Origin: Leucobacter chromiireducens subsp. chromiireducens
GTDB taxonomy: Bacteria; Actinomycetota; Actinomycetes; Actinomycetales; Microbacteriaceae
Assembly: GCF_016758255.1 (NCBI RefSeq)
Contig: NZ_QYAD01000001.1
Coordinates: 992,001-1,056,000, forward strand
DNA length: 64,000 nucleotides
Reading direction: 5' to 3'
In this document: positions 35,670-43,881 of the stretch, in pieces
How the letters are laid out: every line of letters begins with the position of its first letter
Numbering within the stretch: the stretch's first letter is position 1
Program-made: the position numbers and the translations under genes
Notes under the pieces: model-generated
Seen by the model: the letters and a program-made list of their open reading frames with translations, nothing else
Databases searched by the model: none
What the model was told of the DNA's origin: nothing

Positions 35670-36431
35670 ATGCCTCAGCCACCCGAAGCACTGCCCCGTC
35701 ACGAGCTTGAACGGAAGTTGCGCCGCTCCCGCACCCTGAACATCGCCCTCGGTGCGATCGCCATCATCGGGCTCGTGTTCGGCGGTGTGCAGCTGGCGCA
35801 GGGCGGTGGCTCGGCCGGTGCTGCGGGCGCTGCCACCGGCGTGAATGCCGAGGGTGAGAGCGCGGAGCAGCCGGATGCGCAGAGCATTGAGCGTCGGGAC
35901 CCCGCCGACACCATGGCGATCGGTGATGTTGACGCGCCGGTTGTGATGAGTGAGTGGATCGACTTCCGGTGCCCGTTCTGTGCGGTGTATTCGCGCGACA
36001 CATTGCCGGTGCTCATCGAAGAATATGTGAATACCGGAAAGGTGCGCATCGAGTTGCACGATGTCGCATTCTTTGGCGAGCAGTCCACGCGCGCTGCGGT
36101 TGCCGCTCGTGCAGCGGGCGAACAGGGCAAGTACGTGGAGTTCGTGCAGGCCATCTACGAGGCCGCTCCCGAGAGTGGGCACCCGGAACTTCCCGCTGAG
36201 GAGCTTCTCGGCTTCGCGAAGCAGGTGGGTGTCCCTGATCTTGCCAAGTTCGAGGCCGACATGACCCGCAGCGATCTGCAGGACGCCGTCGCGCAGAGCA
36301 CCGCGCAGGCGCAGCAGCTGGGTGTCACCGGCGTCCCATTTTTTGCGGTCGACGGCCAGGCCCTGAGCGGGGCGCAGCCCGTCGAGACGTTCCGTGCGCT
36401 GCTCGACGAGGCAGTGGACGCCGCCAAGTGA
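35670..36431 (+). CDS. DsbA-like membrane-anchored thioredoxin-fold protein
   Basis: Predicted extracytoplasmic thiol oxidoreductase. The 253-residue protein has a short basic cytoplasmic N-terminus, one anchor (about residues 23-42), a Gly/Ala/Glu linker, and a thioredoxin_4/DsbA-type domain with the CPFC active site (Cys101, Cys104) in WIDFRCPFCAVYSRD. The cis-proline loop GVTGVPFFAVDG lies near 222-233. The CcdA-like gene 55 bp downstream would supply or remove electrons, so the pair probably forms a disulphide/thiol relay at the cell surface. Confidence 0.92.
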   Translation: MPQPPEALPRHELERKLRRSRTLNIALGAIAIIGLVFGGVQLAQGGGSAGAAGAATGVNAEGESAEQPDAQSIERRDPADTMAIGDVDAPVVMSEWIDFRCPFCAVYSRDTLPVLIEEYVNTGKVRIELHDVAFFGEQSTRAAVAARAAGEQGKYVEFVQAIYEAAPESGHPELPAEELLGFAKQVGVPDLAKFEADMTRSDLQDAVAQSTAQAQQLGVTGVPFFAVDGQALSGAQPVETFRALLDEAVDAAK

Positions 36432-36486
36432 CGCGAACAGCCCGGGCCACCGAGCAGGGAAGTATCGTCTGGGCGGTGGACGCCTG

Positions 36487-37308
36487 ATGTCGTTGAGCCT
36501 GCTCGGCGCCTTTCTTGGCGGCGTGCTGACGCTCCTCAGCCCATGCTCGGTGATGCTGCTGCCCGCCTTCTTCGCCTACGCGTTCTCGAGCCCGGGAGCC
36601 CTCCTCGCGCGCACTGGGGTCTTCTTCCTCGGGCTCGCGACCGCGCTCGTGCCGCTCGGATTGCTCGCGGGCACACTGGGCGCCTGGGTGAACCAGCATC
36701 GTTTTGCGCTCGTGACGGTCGTCTCAGCGCTGGTCATCGTGCTCGGCCTCGCGATGCTCTTTGGGGTGCGCCTGCCAGGGATGATCCCGCAGCAGGGAGC
36801 GAAGAGCGCGTCGATCGCGTCCGTGTTTGCGCTCGGCACGGTGTACGGGCTCGCCGGCGTGTGCGCGGGGCCGCTCCTCGGCGCAGCGCTCGCCTTCGCA
36901 GCGTTCGGCGGCAACCCGTTGCTCGGCGGCCTCGTGCTGCTCGTGTTCGCCGCAGGGATGACGGTGCCGCTGCTGCTCCTCGCCGTGCTCTGGGACCGAG
37001 TTCCCGCAGTGCGGAAGCTGGTACGTCCGCGCGAACTGGTCATCGGGCGCTGGCGGAACGCCTGGACAAACATCGTTGGTGGTCTCCTCACGATCGCGAT
37101 CGGTGTGCTGCTGCTCATCACCCAGGGCACAACCTCGTTGGGCGGGGTGCTCGGCGCAACAGCGCAGGCAAACCTCGAAGCTCAGGTGATGAGCTGGGCG
37201 AACGCCGTGCCGGGCTGGATCGTCGGTCTCGTCTTCGTGCTGCTGGTTGCGGTGTGGCTCACCGTCTACGTGCTGCGACGTCGGCGTGAGCGCGCGACCA
37301 CGGGCTGA
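36487..37308 (+). CDS. ccdA: CcdA/DsbD-family transmembrane electron carrier
   Basis: A 273-residue polytopic protein with about six or seven membrane segments of the CcdA family, which carries reducing equivalents across the membrane. The first segment contains the conserved LTLLSPCSVMLLPAFFAYAF, and a second conserved run is TVYGLAGVCAGPLLGAALA, each with the expected cysteine. It lies 55 bp after a DsbA-like partner and just before hisB. The ATG at 36487 is preceded by a GGTGGA; a TATCGT hexamer at 36463-36468 may give a short leader. Confidence 0.88.
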   Translation: MSLSLLGAFLGGVLTLLSPCSVMLLPAFFAYAFSSPGALLARTGVFFLGLATALVPLGLLAGTLGAWVNQHRFALVTVVSALVIVLGLAMLFGVRLPGMIPQQGAKSASIASVFALGTVYGLAGVCAGPLLGAALAFAAFGGNPLLGGLVLLVFAAGMTVPLLLLAVLWDRVPAVRKLVRPRELVIGRWRNAWTNIVGGLLTIAIGVLLLITQGTTSLGGVLGATAQANLEAQVMSWANAVPGWIVGLVFVLLVAVWLTVYVLRRRRERATTG

Positions 37309-37321
37309 TCGCGAACCCGGA

Positions 37322-37327
37322 TAGACT
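37322..37327 (+). promoter_or_regulatory. -10 hexamer of the hisB operon, leaderless geometry
   Basis: TAGACT, exactly 6 nt before the ATG at 37334. Confidence 0.65.
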
Positions 37328-37333
37328 GGCGGC

Positions 37334-37942
37334 ATGACCGCAGCTACACGCACGGCCTCGCTCGAGCGCTCCACGAGCGAGTCCCAGATCAGCCTGAGCC
37401 TTGACCTCGACGGCACCGGTGCCTCCGACATTCAGACCGGGGTTCCGTTCTTCGACCACATGCTCACGGCCTTCGCCCGCCACTCGCTCACCGACCTCAC
37501 GGTCCGTGCGCAGGGAGATGTCGAGATCGACGTGCACCACACGGTCGAAGACACGGGCATTCTGCTCGGCCAGGCGCTGCTCGCCGCGCTCGGCGACAAG
37601 CGCGGCATCTCGCGCTACGGCGATGCGCTGGTGCCCCTCGATGAGGCGCTCGCGCAGGCAGTTGTCGATATCTCCGGCCGACCCTACCTCGTGCACTCGG
37701 GGGAGCCCGCGGGCTTCGAATTCCACCTCATCGGTGGCCACTACACCGGGTCAATGGTGCGGCACTTCTTCGAGGCGCTCACGCTGAACGCGCGCCTCAC
37801 GGTGCACCTGAAGCTCATCGAGGGCCGCGACCCGCACCACATTGCAGAGGCCGAATTCAAGGCATTCGCGCGCGCGTTCCGCCAGGCGAAGGCGCTCGAC
37901 CCGCTCGTCACCGGCGTACCGTCGACCAAGGGCGCGCTGTGA
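37334..37942 (+). CDS. hisB: imidazoleglycerol-phosphate dehydratase
   Basis: Manganese-dependent dehydratase of histidine synthesis. The 202-residue protein is the monofunctional form, without the phosphatase domain of E. coli HisB. It has the metal motifs [22 protein letters not shown] and [15 protein letters not shown]. hisH overlaps the stop (GTGA) and priA follows 23 bp later, forming a three-gene his unit. hisF, normally close by, is absent from the window. Confidence 0.96.
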   Translation: MTAATRTASLERSTSESQISLSLDLDGTGASDIQTGVPFFDHMLTAFARHSLTDLTVRAQGDVEIDVHHTVEDTGILLGQALLAALGDKRGISRYGDALVPLDEALAQAVVDISGRPYLVHSGEPAGFEFHLIGGHYTGSMVRHFFEALTLNARLTVHLKLIEGRDPHHIAEAEFKAFARAFRQAKALDPLVTGVPSTKGAL

Positions 37943-38586
37943 GCGCAGACGCAGGGGCGAGCCCCCGCGTCGCTGTGCTCGACTACGGCTCGGGCAACGT
38001 TCATTCGGCCGTCAAAGCGCTCGCCGCGGCGGGCGCAACCGTGGAGCTCACGCGCGACCCGCGCGCCGTCCAGGACGCCGACGGGCTGTTGGTCCCCGGT
38101 GTTGGCGCGTTCGACGCGGTCATGCAGCAGCTGCGCGCCGTGCGCGGTGACGAGCTGATCGACCGCAGGCTCGCGGGCGGGCGTCCGGTCCTGGGAATCT
38201 GTGTCGGCCTGCAGGTGATGTTCGAGCGCGGGATCGAGCGCGGCCAGGAGACCGAAGGGCTCGACCAGTGGCCGGGAACGGTGCGCGAACTGCGCGCTCC
38301 TGTACTTCCACACATGGGGTGGAACACGGTCTCGGCGCCCGAGGACTCGAAGCTCTTTGCCGGCATCGCCGACGAGCGGTTCTACTTCGTGCACTCGAAC
38401 GCGGCGACCGAGTGGTCGATCGAGGGCCGCACCGCCGCCACGAAGCCGCGCGTCACGTGGTCTGAGCACGGCGAACGGTTCATCGCCGCCGTTGAGAATG
38501 GACCGCTCTGCGCCACCCAGTTCCACCCGGAGAAGTCCGGGGAAGCCGGCATCCAGTTGCTGCGCAACTGGATCGCGACGTTCTGA
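37939..38586 (+). CDS. hisH: imidazole glycerol phosphate synthase, glutamine amidotransferase subunit
   Basis: Hydrolyses glutamine and channels ammonia to HisF. The 215-residue class I amidotransferase has the triad Cys88 ([11 protein letters not shown]), His196 and Glu198 (QFHPEKSG). The N-terminal [13 protein letters not shown] is typical. It starts at a GTG overlapping the hisB stop. Its cyclase partner HisF must be encoded elsewhere. Confidence 0.96.
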   Translation: MSADAGASPRVAVLDYGSGNVHSAVKALAAAGATVELTRDPRAVQDADGLLVPGVGAFDAVMQQLRAVRGDELIDRRLAGGRPVLGICVGLQVMFERGIERGQETEGLDQWPGTVRELRAPVLPHMGWNTVSAPEDSKLFAGIADERFYFVHSNAATEWSIEGRTAATKPRVTWSEHGERFIAAVENGPLCATQFHPEKSGEAGIQLLRNWIATF

Positions 38587-38609
38587 CCCATACAAGGAGC
38601 ACACCACAC

Positions 38610-39374
38610 ATGAGCGAGTTCACCGAGGGCCCCAAACTGCAGCTGCTGCCCGCAATCGACATGGTCGATGGCAAGGCAGTTCGCCTCACGCAGGGCGAGG
38701 CCGGCACGGAGACGAACTACGGGAGCCCCGTCGACGCGGCAATGGACTGGATCGAGCAGGGCGCCGAGTGGATTCACCTGGTCGACCTGGATGCGGCGTT
38801 TGGCCGTGGCAGCAACGTTGCTGTGGCACGGAAGATCATCAAGCGTGCGGGCGATTCGATCGACATCGAGTTCTCGGGCGGCATCCGCGACGACGCCAGC
38901 CTCGAAGCGGCGCTTGAGATGGGCGCACGTCGGGTGAACCTCGGCACCGCTGCAATCGAGAACCCGGAATGGACCCGCTCCGTGATTGCGCGCTTCGGCG
39001 ACCAGATCGCAGTTGGGCTCGATGTGCGCGGGGAGACCCTCGCTGCGCGCGGCTGGACCGAAGACGGCGGCAACCTCTGGGACGTGCTTGAGCAGCTCGA
39101 GGACGCGAACTGCTCGCGCTACGTGGTGACCGACGTCACGAAGGACGGGACGCTCCGCGGCCCCAACCTGGAGCTGCTGCGCCAGATGTGCGAGCGCACG
39201 GACCGTCCCGTGGTGGCCTCGGGCGGCGTCTCGAGCCTGGACGACCTGATCGCGCTTCGCGCGCTCGTGCCGCTCGGTGTCGAGGGCGCCATCATCGGGA
39301 AGGCGCTCTACGACGGTGCGTTCACCCTCCCCGCGGCGCTCGACGTCGCCGGGCGCCCGGCACGCGCCGAATAG
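38610..39374 (+). CDS. priA: PriA (HisA/TrpF-type isomerase)
   Basis: TIM-barrel ProFAR isomerase of histidine synthesis. In actinobacteria this gene usually encodes PriA, which also isomerises phosphoribosylanthranilate for tryptophan. The 254-residue protein has [19 protein letters not shown] with the first catalytic Asp17, [12 protein letters not shown], and the second catalytic region [22 protein letters not shown] Shine-Dalgarno precedes the ATG. Whether it has both activities depends on a trpF gene elsewhere, which cannot be seen here. Confidence 0.93.
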   Translation: MSEFTEGPKLQLLPAIDMVDGKAVRLTQGEAGTETNYGSPVDAAMDWIEQGAEWIHLVDLDAAFGRGSNVAVARKIIKRAGDSIDIEFSGGIRDDASLEAALEMGARRVNLGTAAIENPEWTRSVIARFGDQIAVGLDVRGETLAARGWTEDGGNLWDVLEQLEDANCSRYVVTDVTKDGTLRGPNLELLRQMCERTDRPVVASGGVSSLDDLIALRALVPLGVEGAIIGKALYDGAFTLPAALDVAGRPARAE

Positions 39375-39404
39375 CGGTACGAAAGGGACGAAGGGACGGC
39401 CACG

Positions 39405-40301
39405 GTGGCGATCAAGAAACTCCCCTCAACGGGTGACGCGCCCCGCTCTACCGGGGTCCCCGAAAGCCTGGTGCCCGGGGGCGCGGCCGATTCCGCGGGG
39501 TTTCCGTGGGAGGGGCGCACCTTCGACCACCACGGCACCGCCTTTGCCGACGACGACGGTACAACGCCCGAGCACGTCGCTGCGGCAGTCGCGGGGTTGC
39601 GCCGGGCGGCGACCGCGGCAGCCGCGGCGCAGAGCGCTGCGGAGCACTGGGCAGCGGTTGCTGACATTGCCGAAGCGCACGCCGCGGTGATCGAGGCGCT
39701 CGGCACCGCCCGGGTGCTCGTCCCGATGCTGGCCGAGGCAGGAGACCTCGGACTCACCCCGGAGGGGAAGACCGTCGAGAAAACGCAGGAGCTGTCCATC
39801 GTGACGGTCGCGGCACCCGATGGGCGACGCGTGCTCCCGGTGTTCTCCTCCGTCGACACACTCACGAAGTGGCACGAGGAGGCGCGGCCGATTCCCGTGC
39901 CCGCGACCCAGGCGGCGCTCGCTGCGGTGCAGGAGGAGACGGACCTCATCATCCTCGACGCGGCGACCGCGGACGCCGAGTACGGGATTCGGCGCCCTGC
40001 GCTTCGGGCGCTCGCGCTCGGTGAGCGATACGTGCCGGCCTGGGCGGATGAGGAAGTCCTCGCGGCGTTCCGTGCAGCGGTCGCGGGGGAGCCCGCGGTC
40101 ACAGAGCTCTGGCTCGCGCCGGGGGATCCCGAGGGGCGCTTGCTCGCACCCGAGGTCGACGTGCATGTGCGCTTGGCCCCAGGGCTCGACCGGAACGCAC
40201 TCACCGCGCTGCTCGAGCGCGCTCAGGCGGGCTGGGCGAGCTCGGAGATCATCGCCGAGCGCGTTGACTCGATGCGCGTTCGGCCGAGCGCGGCGCAGTA
40301 A
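39405..40301 (+). CDS. SseB-family N-terminal-domain protein
   Basis: A 298-residue soluble protein. The middle region (about residues 95-190) fits the SseB N-terminal domain: ARVLVPMLAEAGD, TQELSIVTVAAPDGRRVLPVFSS and WHEEARPIPVP. The N-terminal 60 residues are Gly/Pro-rich with a possible aromatic segment GFPWEGRTF. The biochemical role of SseB proteins outside enteric pathogens is unknown. SseB-like genes often follow priA in Microbacteriaceae and Streptomyces. The start is GTG 39405, 30 bp after priA, with AAGGGA upstream. Confidence 0.83.
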   Translation: MAIKKLPSTGDAPRSTGVPESLVPGGAADSAGFPWEGRTFDHHGTAFADDDGTTPEHVAAAVAGLRRAATAAAAAQSAAEHWAAVADIAEAHAAVIEALGTARVLVPMLAEAGDLGLTPEGKTVEKTQELSIVTVAAPDGRRVLPVFSSVDTLTKWHEEARPIPVPATQAALAAVQEETDLIILDAATADAEYGIRRPALRALALGERYVPAWADEEVLAAFRAAVAGEPAVTELWLAPGDPEGRLLAPEVDVHVRLAPGLDRNALTALLERAQAGWASSEIIAERVDSMRVRPSAAQ

Positions 40302-40339
40302 ACCGCGCCCGGTTTCGCGCGGCCTGGGTGTCGGCCTGC

Positions 40340-40384
40340 TACGCTCGCGGGGTGCCTCCGGCGCCGTGAGGGGTTCGCTCACGG
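40340..40384 (+). promoter_or_regulatory. metP leader: -10, five-codon ORF and hairpin
   Basis: TACGCT (40340-40345) is followed by 6 nt and a GTG at 40352 opening a 5-codon ORF (Met-Pro-Pro-Ala-Pro) ending at 40369. Its TGA lies inside the 5' arm of a 7-bp CCGTGAG/CTCACGG hairpin (40364-40370 with 40378-40384). The transporter ATG is at 40411. The layout suggests, but does not prove, translation-dependent control. Confidence 0.4.
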
Positions 40385-40410
40385 TTCCGACCCCAGACGA
40401 AGCGAGAACG

Positions 40411-42036
40411 ATGACGCAGACCACCTCAGCACCCGCCGCGCCCCAGCGCGCCGAATGGACCGGCCAGCTCGGATTCATCATTTCGGCCATTGGCTCTGCG
40501 GTTGGCCTCGGCAACATTTGGCGATTCCCGGGCGTCGCGTACGAGAACGGTGGCGGGGCCTTCCTGATCCCGTACATCGTCGCACTCCTCACAGCCGGGA
40601 TCCCGATCCTGTTTCTCGACTACGCGATTGGGCATCGCTTCCGGGGTTCGGCCCCGCTCGCGCTCCGCCGCCTCGCCGGAAAGCTGGGCGAGGGCATTGG
40701 CTGGTTCCAGGTGATGATTTGCGTGTTCATCGCGATCTACTACACGGCGGTGCTGGCCTGGGCCTCGAGCTACTTCGTGTACTCCTTTGATCTCAAGTGG
40801 GGAAGCGACGCTGCGGGGTACTTCACCGGCGAGTACCTGCAGCTTGCGGACGAGCCGTTCAGCATGACCTTCGTGCCGGCGGTGCTGATCCCGCTCATCC
40901 TGATGTGGATCGTCGCGCTCGTGGTGCTCGGTGCAGGCGTCGTGAAGGGCGTGCAGCGCCTCAACATGATCGCGATCCCGCTTCTCGTAGTCGGCTTCCT
41001 CATTCTCGTGGTGCGCGCGCTCTTCCTACCCGGCGCGGCAGAGGGGCTGAACGCCCTCTTCACTCCCGACTTCGCGGCGCTCGCCGACCCCTCGGTGTGG
41101 GTGGCCGCGTACAGCCAGATCTTCTTCTCGCTTTCCGTGGCGTTCGGCATCATGATGACGTACGCCTCGTACCGCCGCCGCCGCTCGAACATGACGAGCC
41201 CCGGTCTCGTCGTCGCGTTCGGCAACTCATCCTTCGAGATCCTCGCGGGCATCGGCGTCTTTGCCACCCTGGGCTTCTTCGCGCACCAGCAGGGCGTCGC
41301 GGTCGCTGACCTGGAAGGCCTGAAGGGCGTCGGCCTCGCGTTCATGACCTTCCCCGCGATCGCTGCGCAGATGCCGGGCGGCGAAATCTTCGGCGCGCTC
41401 TTCTTTGGTGCGCTGACGCTCGCGGGCCTCACCTCAATGATCTCGATCATGGAGGTGATCCTCGCCGGGGTGATGGACAAGTTTGGGCTGACGCGACGAC
41501 GTGCCGTGTATGGCATCGGCGGCGTGCTCGCGGTGATCTCGGTGGTGCTCTTCGGCACCCAGTCGGGTCTCACCGCGCTCGACACGATCGACAACTGGGC
41601 AAACAACATTGGGATCGTGGCCTCCGCAGTGGTGATGACCATTACCGTGCTGTGGATTCGCCGTGCGGGGACGCAGCTCGCGGGCCACCTGAGCGTGCTG
41701 TCCACCTTCAAGGTGGGGCGCACCTGGCTCTTCTTCGTCTCCGTGCTCGGCCCCGTGGTGCTCGGCTACATGCTCATCGCAACGATCGTTAACCTGGTGC
41801 AGGAACCCTACTCGGGTTACGACAGCGGCTACCTGCTGCTGGTCGGCTGGGGATCGGTGGCGCTCATGATCATCGGCTCGATCGTGCTCACCGCGGCGCC
41901 CTGGCGCTACGACCCCGACCGGTTTACGCCGTGGCCGCCCGTTCCTACCCGACGCGTCTCGGGCGTCACGGGCGCGGCCGCAACCCCCGCAGCCACGCAG
42001 AACGCAGCTGGAATTGATGAGGAGAACGCACGATGA
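40411..42036 (+). CDS. metP: NSS-family sodium-dependent amino-acid importer (MetP-like)
   Basis: A 541-residue neurotransmitter:sodium symporter-family protein with about 11-12 membrane segments. TM1 has the family signature GSAVGLGNIWRFPGVAYENGG, which forms the sodium and substrate site. The small membrane protein immediately downstream identifies the pair as MetPS, shown in Corynebacterium to import methionine and alanine. Long in-frame extensions upstream overlap the SseB-like gene and were rejected. The C-terminal 40 residues are cytoplasmic and Pro/Ala-rich. The stop overlaps the metS start (ATGA). Confidence 0.9.
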   Translation: MTQTTSAPAAPQRAEWTGQLGFIISAIGSAVGLGNIWRFPGVAYENGGGAFLIPYIVALLTAGIPILFLDYAIGHRFRGSAPLALRRLAGKLGEGIGWFQVMICVFIAIYYTAVLAWASSYFVYSFDLKWGSDAAGYFTGEYLQLADEPFSMTFVPAVLIPLILMWIVALVVLGAGVVKGVQRLNMIAIPLLVVGFLILVVRALFLPGAAEGLNALFTPDFAALADPSVWVAAYSQIFFSLSVAFGIMMTYASYRRRRSNMTSPGLVVAFGNSSFEILAGIGVFATLGFFAHQQGVAVADLEGLKGVGLAFMTFPAIAAQMPGGEIFGALFFGALTLAGLTSMISIMEVILAGVMDKFGLTRRRAVYGIGGVLAVISVVLFGTQSGLTALDTIDNWANNIGIVASAVVMTITVLWIRRAGTQLAGHLSVLSTFKVGRTWLFFVSVLGPVVLGYMLIATIVNLVQEPYSGYDSGYLLLVGWGSVALMIIGSIVLTAAPWRYDPDRFTPWPPVPTRRVSGVTGAAATPAATQNAAGIDEENAR

Positions 42037-42182
42037 CCCCGATCGCCATCACCTTCCTGGTCCTCGCGCTCACCATCATCTGGGGTGGGCTCATCGCAAG
42101 CACCGTGTTCCTCGCGCGCCGCCCCGAGGTCGCCGAGTACCCGGCAGGTGGCGAAGACGGCGCCTTCGAGCGCATCGAGTAG
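42033..42182 (+). CDS. metS: MetS, small subunit of the methionine/alanine importer
   Basis: A 49-residue protein with one membrane segment (about residues 4-28, ending in AR-R) and a short acidic cytoplasmic tail (PEVAEYPAGGEDGAFERIE). Small proteins of this design directly follow NSS transporters in actinobacteria; in Corynebacterium, MetS is needed for MetP activity. The ATG overlaps the metP stop and has a GAGGAG Shine-Dalgarno. Confidence 0.88.
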   Translation: MTPIAITFLVLALTIIWGGLIASTVFLARRPEVAEYPAGGEDGAFERIE

Positions 42183-42197
42183 TCGGCAACGCTGCTG

Positions 42198-42232
42198 GTG
42201 CGTGCGTGCGTGCGTGTGGCGCGCTCGCACGC
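42198..42232. terminator. GTGC tetranucleotide repeat with hairpin
   Basis: Between convergent metS and azlD, GTGC is repeated four times and followed by GTGT (42198-42217). GCGTGCG (42208-42214) can pair with CGCACGC (42226-42232), so it may act as a bidirectional terminator. It is a slippage-prone short repeat. Confidence 0.45.
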
Positions 42233-42558
42233 TACAGCAGGTTGAGCAGTAGCACGTAGCAGGTGGTGCCCGCAGCAATGCTGAGGAGCGCGCGCCGCTT
42301 GCACAGCAGGTGGACCGCCACGGTGACCGCGGTGGCGGCGAGGACCGCCCACACCTGATTCGGTCGGGCGACGAGCTCGTCGCGCAGCACCACGACGGCC
42401 AGGATGAGCATGATCCCGGCGGGCATCCACCGCCCCAGGGCCTGGACGAACTTGGACTTTCGCAGGGGCTTCAATATCGCGAATGGCAGGGCTCGGAGCC
42501 CGAGAGTAATGAGGCCTGCGACCACGACACCGGCGACAAGATAGGTGACGTCAGGCAT
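42232..42558 (-). CDS. branched-chain amino-acid export small subunit (AzlD/BrnE type)
   Basis: A 108-residue protein with about four hydrophobic segments of the AzlD family. It contains the conserved LGLRALPFAILKPLRKSKFVQALGRWMPAGIM. It pairs with the large subunit AzlC upstream on the same strand; the ATG overlaps the azlC stop by 8 nt. The homologous BrnFE pair of Corynebacterium exports isoleucine, leucine, valine and methionine. Confidence 0.9.
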   Translation of the reverse strand: MPDVTYLVAGVVVAGLITLGLRALPFAILKPLRKSKFVQALGRWMPAGIMLILAVVVLRDELVARPNQVWAVLAATAVTVAVHLLCKRRALLSIAAGTTCYVLLLNLL

Positions 42559-43306
42559 TTGTGGCACCCTTCGTGAGGACGTAGCGCACTGCGAGGGCGG
42601 CCGTGAACATGATGAGTGCTGCAAGGAGTGCCTGGCCGGGGAAAAGCAGCAGCGCGACGCCGACCGCGAGCCCCGCGAGCACCGCTGAGGGGATTTCGCG
42701 CCGGCTGCGCAGCGCGTCGAGTGTCATCACGACAAAGAGTGCCACCAGCGCGAACTCGAACCCCTCAATCGGCTCGGGGAGCGCCGCCGCGATCGCGACG
42801 CCGACGAGCCCGCCGCTCACCCAGTAGGCCTGCATTGCGAGTTGGCCGCTCACCATGCGGGCGGAAGAAAGCTTCTCCGGCGCCATCAACACATACGTTG
42901 CGTATGCCTCGTCGACCATCCCATAGATCGAGTAGGCGCGCGGCAGGCCGGCGCGGACCCGCTGGGCCGGGAACGAGAGCGCGTAGAACACGTGACGGAA
43001 ATTCACCGCGAACACGGTCACGGCGATGGTGATGAGCGGGGTCGCTGCAGCGAGCATCCCCACGAGCAGCAGTTCGACCGAGCCCGCGAACACACCGATT
43101 GCGAGCGCGGGTGAGAGCCACCAGGGGAGCCCGGCTTGCACCACGAGTACGCCGAGTGCGATCCCGAGCGGGAAGATGCCGATTCCTACGCCGAGCGAGT
43201 CACCCAGGCCGGCGCGGATCTGGGCCGCGCGTGTGACGGGGACGTCATCCCCGGCGGGCGAGGTGGACCCGCTCGGAGATGGCGGGTCGCTGGGGGGTTC
43301 GTGCAT
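42551..43306 (-). CDS. branched-chain amino-acid/methionine exporter large subunit (AzlC/BrnF type)
   Basis: A 251-residue AzlC-family membrane protein with about seven or eight segments. Characteristic runs are GIFPLGIALGVLVVQAGLPWW, FAGSVELLLVGML and the LSxPAQR-type YALSFPAQRVRAGLPRAYSIYGMVDE. It is the main permease; the overlapping azlD gene encodes its partner. The start at ATG 43306 is one option; an in-frame ATG further upstream would cross the promoter region. The divergent neighbour is lrp, the same layout as lrp-brnFE in Corynebacterium, where Lrp activates export when amino acids are high. Confidence 0.9.
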   Translation of the reverse strand: MHEPPSDPPSPSGSTSPAGDDVPVTRAAQIRAGLGDSLGVGIGIFPLGIALGVLVVQAGLPWWLSPALAIGVFAGSVELLLVGMLAAATPLITIAVTVFAVNFRHVFYALSFPAQRVRAGLPRAYSIYGMVDEAYATYVLMAPEKLSSARMVSGQLAMQAYWVSGGLVGVAIAAALPEPIEGFEFALVALFVVMTLDALRSRREIPSAVLAGLAVGVALLLFPGQALLAALIMFTAALAVRYVLTKGATNA

Positions 43307-43385
43307 AGGACTATATTTGCGGACATTCCGCGCAATGTGCATGCGTGATCGTGCCGAAATGGCAAGAATCGGGCAATATAGCTGC
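43307..43385. promoter_or_regulatory. divergent azlC/lrp control region
   Basis: A 79-bp AT-richer gap. Near-mirror elements CTATATTTGC (43311-43320) and GCAATATAG (43373-43381) lie close to each start and probably serve as the two -10 regions. Lrp is expected to bind here, by analogy with brnFE. Confidence 0.5.
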
Positions 43386-43820
43386 ATGGACGCGCTGGAT
43401 CACGCAATTATCGAAGAGCTCATAGCCGACGGCCGCATGACCAATGTGGATCTCGCTGCGCGTGTGGGCCTCACGCCGGGCCCCTGCCTCCGGCGCGTGC
43501 AGCGGCTCGAAGCGGAAGGCGTGATCCGTGGTTACCGGGCCGAGGTCGACCCGCACGCGGTGGGCCGCGGGTTCGAGGTCATCCTGCACGTCGATCTCGT
43601 CACGCAGGAAGCTTCGGTGGTGACGGGATTCGAGCAGGAGGCCGCAGCGCTGCCCGAGGTGTCCGAGTTCAAGCGCCTCTTTGGAACCCCGGACTACTAC
43701 CTTCGCATTGCGGTTGCCGACCTCGCTGGCTATGAGGAGTTCCTCACCAAGCGGATCATGTCGATTCGCGGGGTGGGAAAAGTGAGCTCCCACTTCGCCA
43801 TGAAGAACATCAAGGGATGA
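43386..43820 (+). CDS. lrp: Lrp/AsnC-family regulator of the adjacent exporter
   Basis: A 144-residue regulator with an N-terminal HTH (DALDHAIIEELIADGRMTNVDLAARVGLTPGPCLRRVQRLE, in two pieces around residues 2-42) and a C-terminal RAM amino-acid-sensing domain (FEVILHVDLVTQ, FKRLFGTPDYYLRIAVADL). It is divergent from azlCD. By analogy with Corynebacterium Lrp it should activate the exporter when branched-chain amino acids or methionine accumulate. The ATG at 43386 is chosen because the protein begins like other Lrp proteins. Confidence 0.92.
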   Translation: MDALDHAIIEELIADGRMTNVDLAARVGLTPGPCLRRVQRLEAEGVIRGYRAEVDPHAVGRGFEVILHVDLVTQEASVVTGFEQEAAALPEVSEFKRLFGTPDYYLRIAVADLAGYEEFLTKRIMSIRGVGKVSSHFAMKNIKG

Positions 43821-43881
43821 TGGCGGAGCGGGAGCTCAGGGGGCGCGTTGCGTGCGCCGTGGGTCGCTGTGGCGAGACGGC

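Noticed and set aside
37334..39374. hisF hidden in the his operon
   Set aside because: After priA comes the SseB-like gene. No second TIM-barrel with HisF motifs is found on either strand.
39820..40410. A 197-codon N-terminal extension of MetP
   Set aside because: It overlaps the SseB-like gene and is Arg/Ser-rich; the NSS fold begins shortly after 40411.
42198..42217. A CRISPR or larger tandem array at the GTGC repeat
   Set aside because: Unit length is 4 bp and there are only about five units, so it is a microsatellite.
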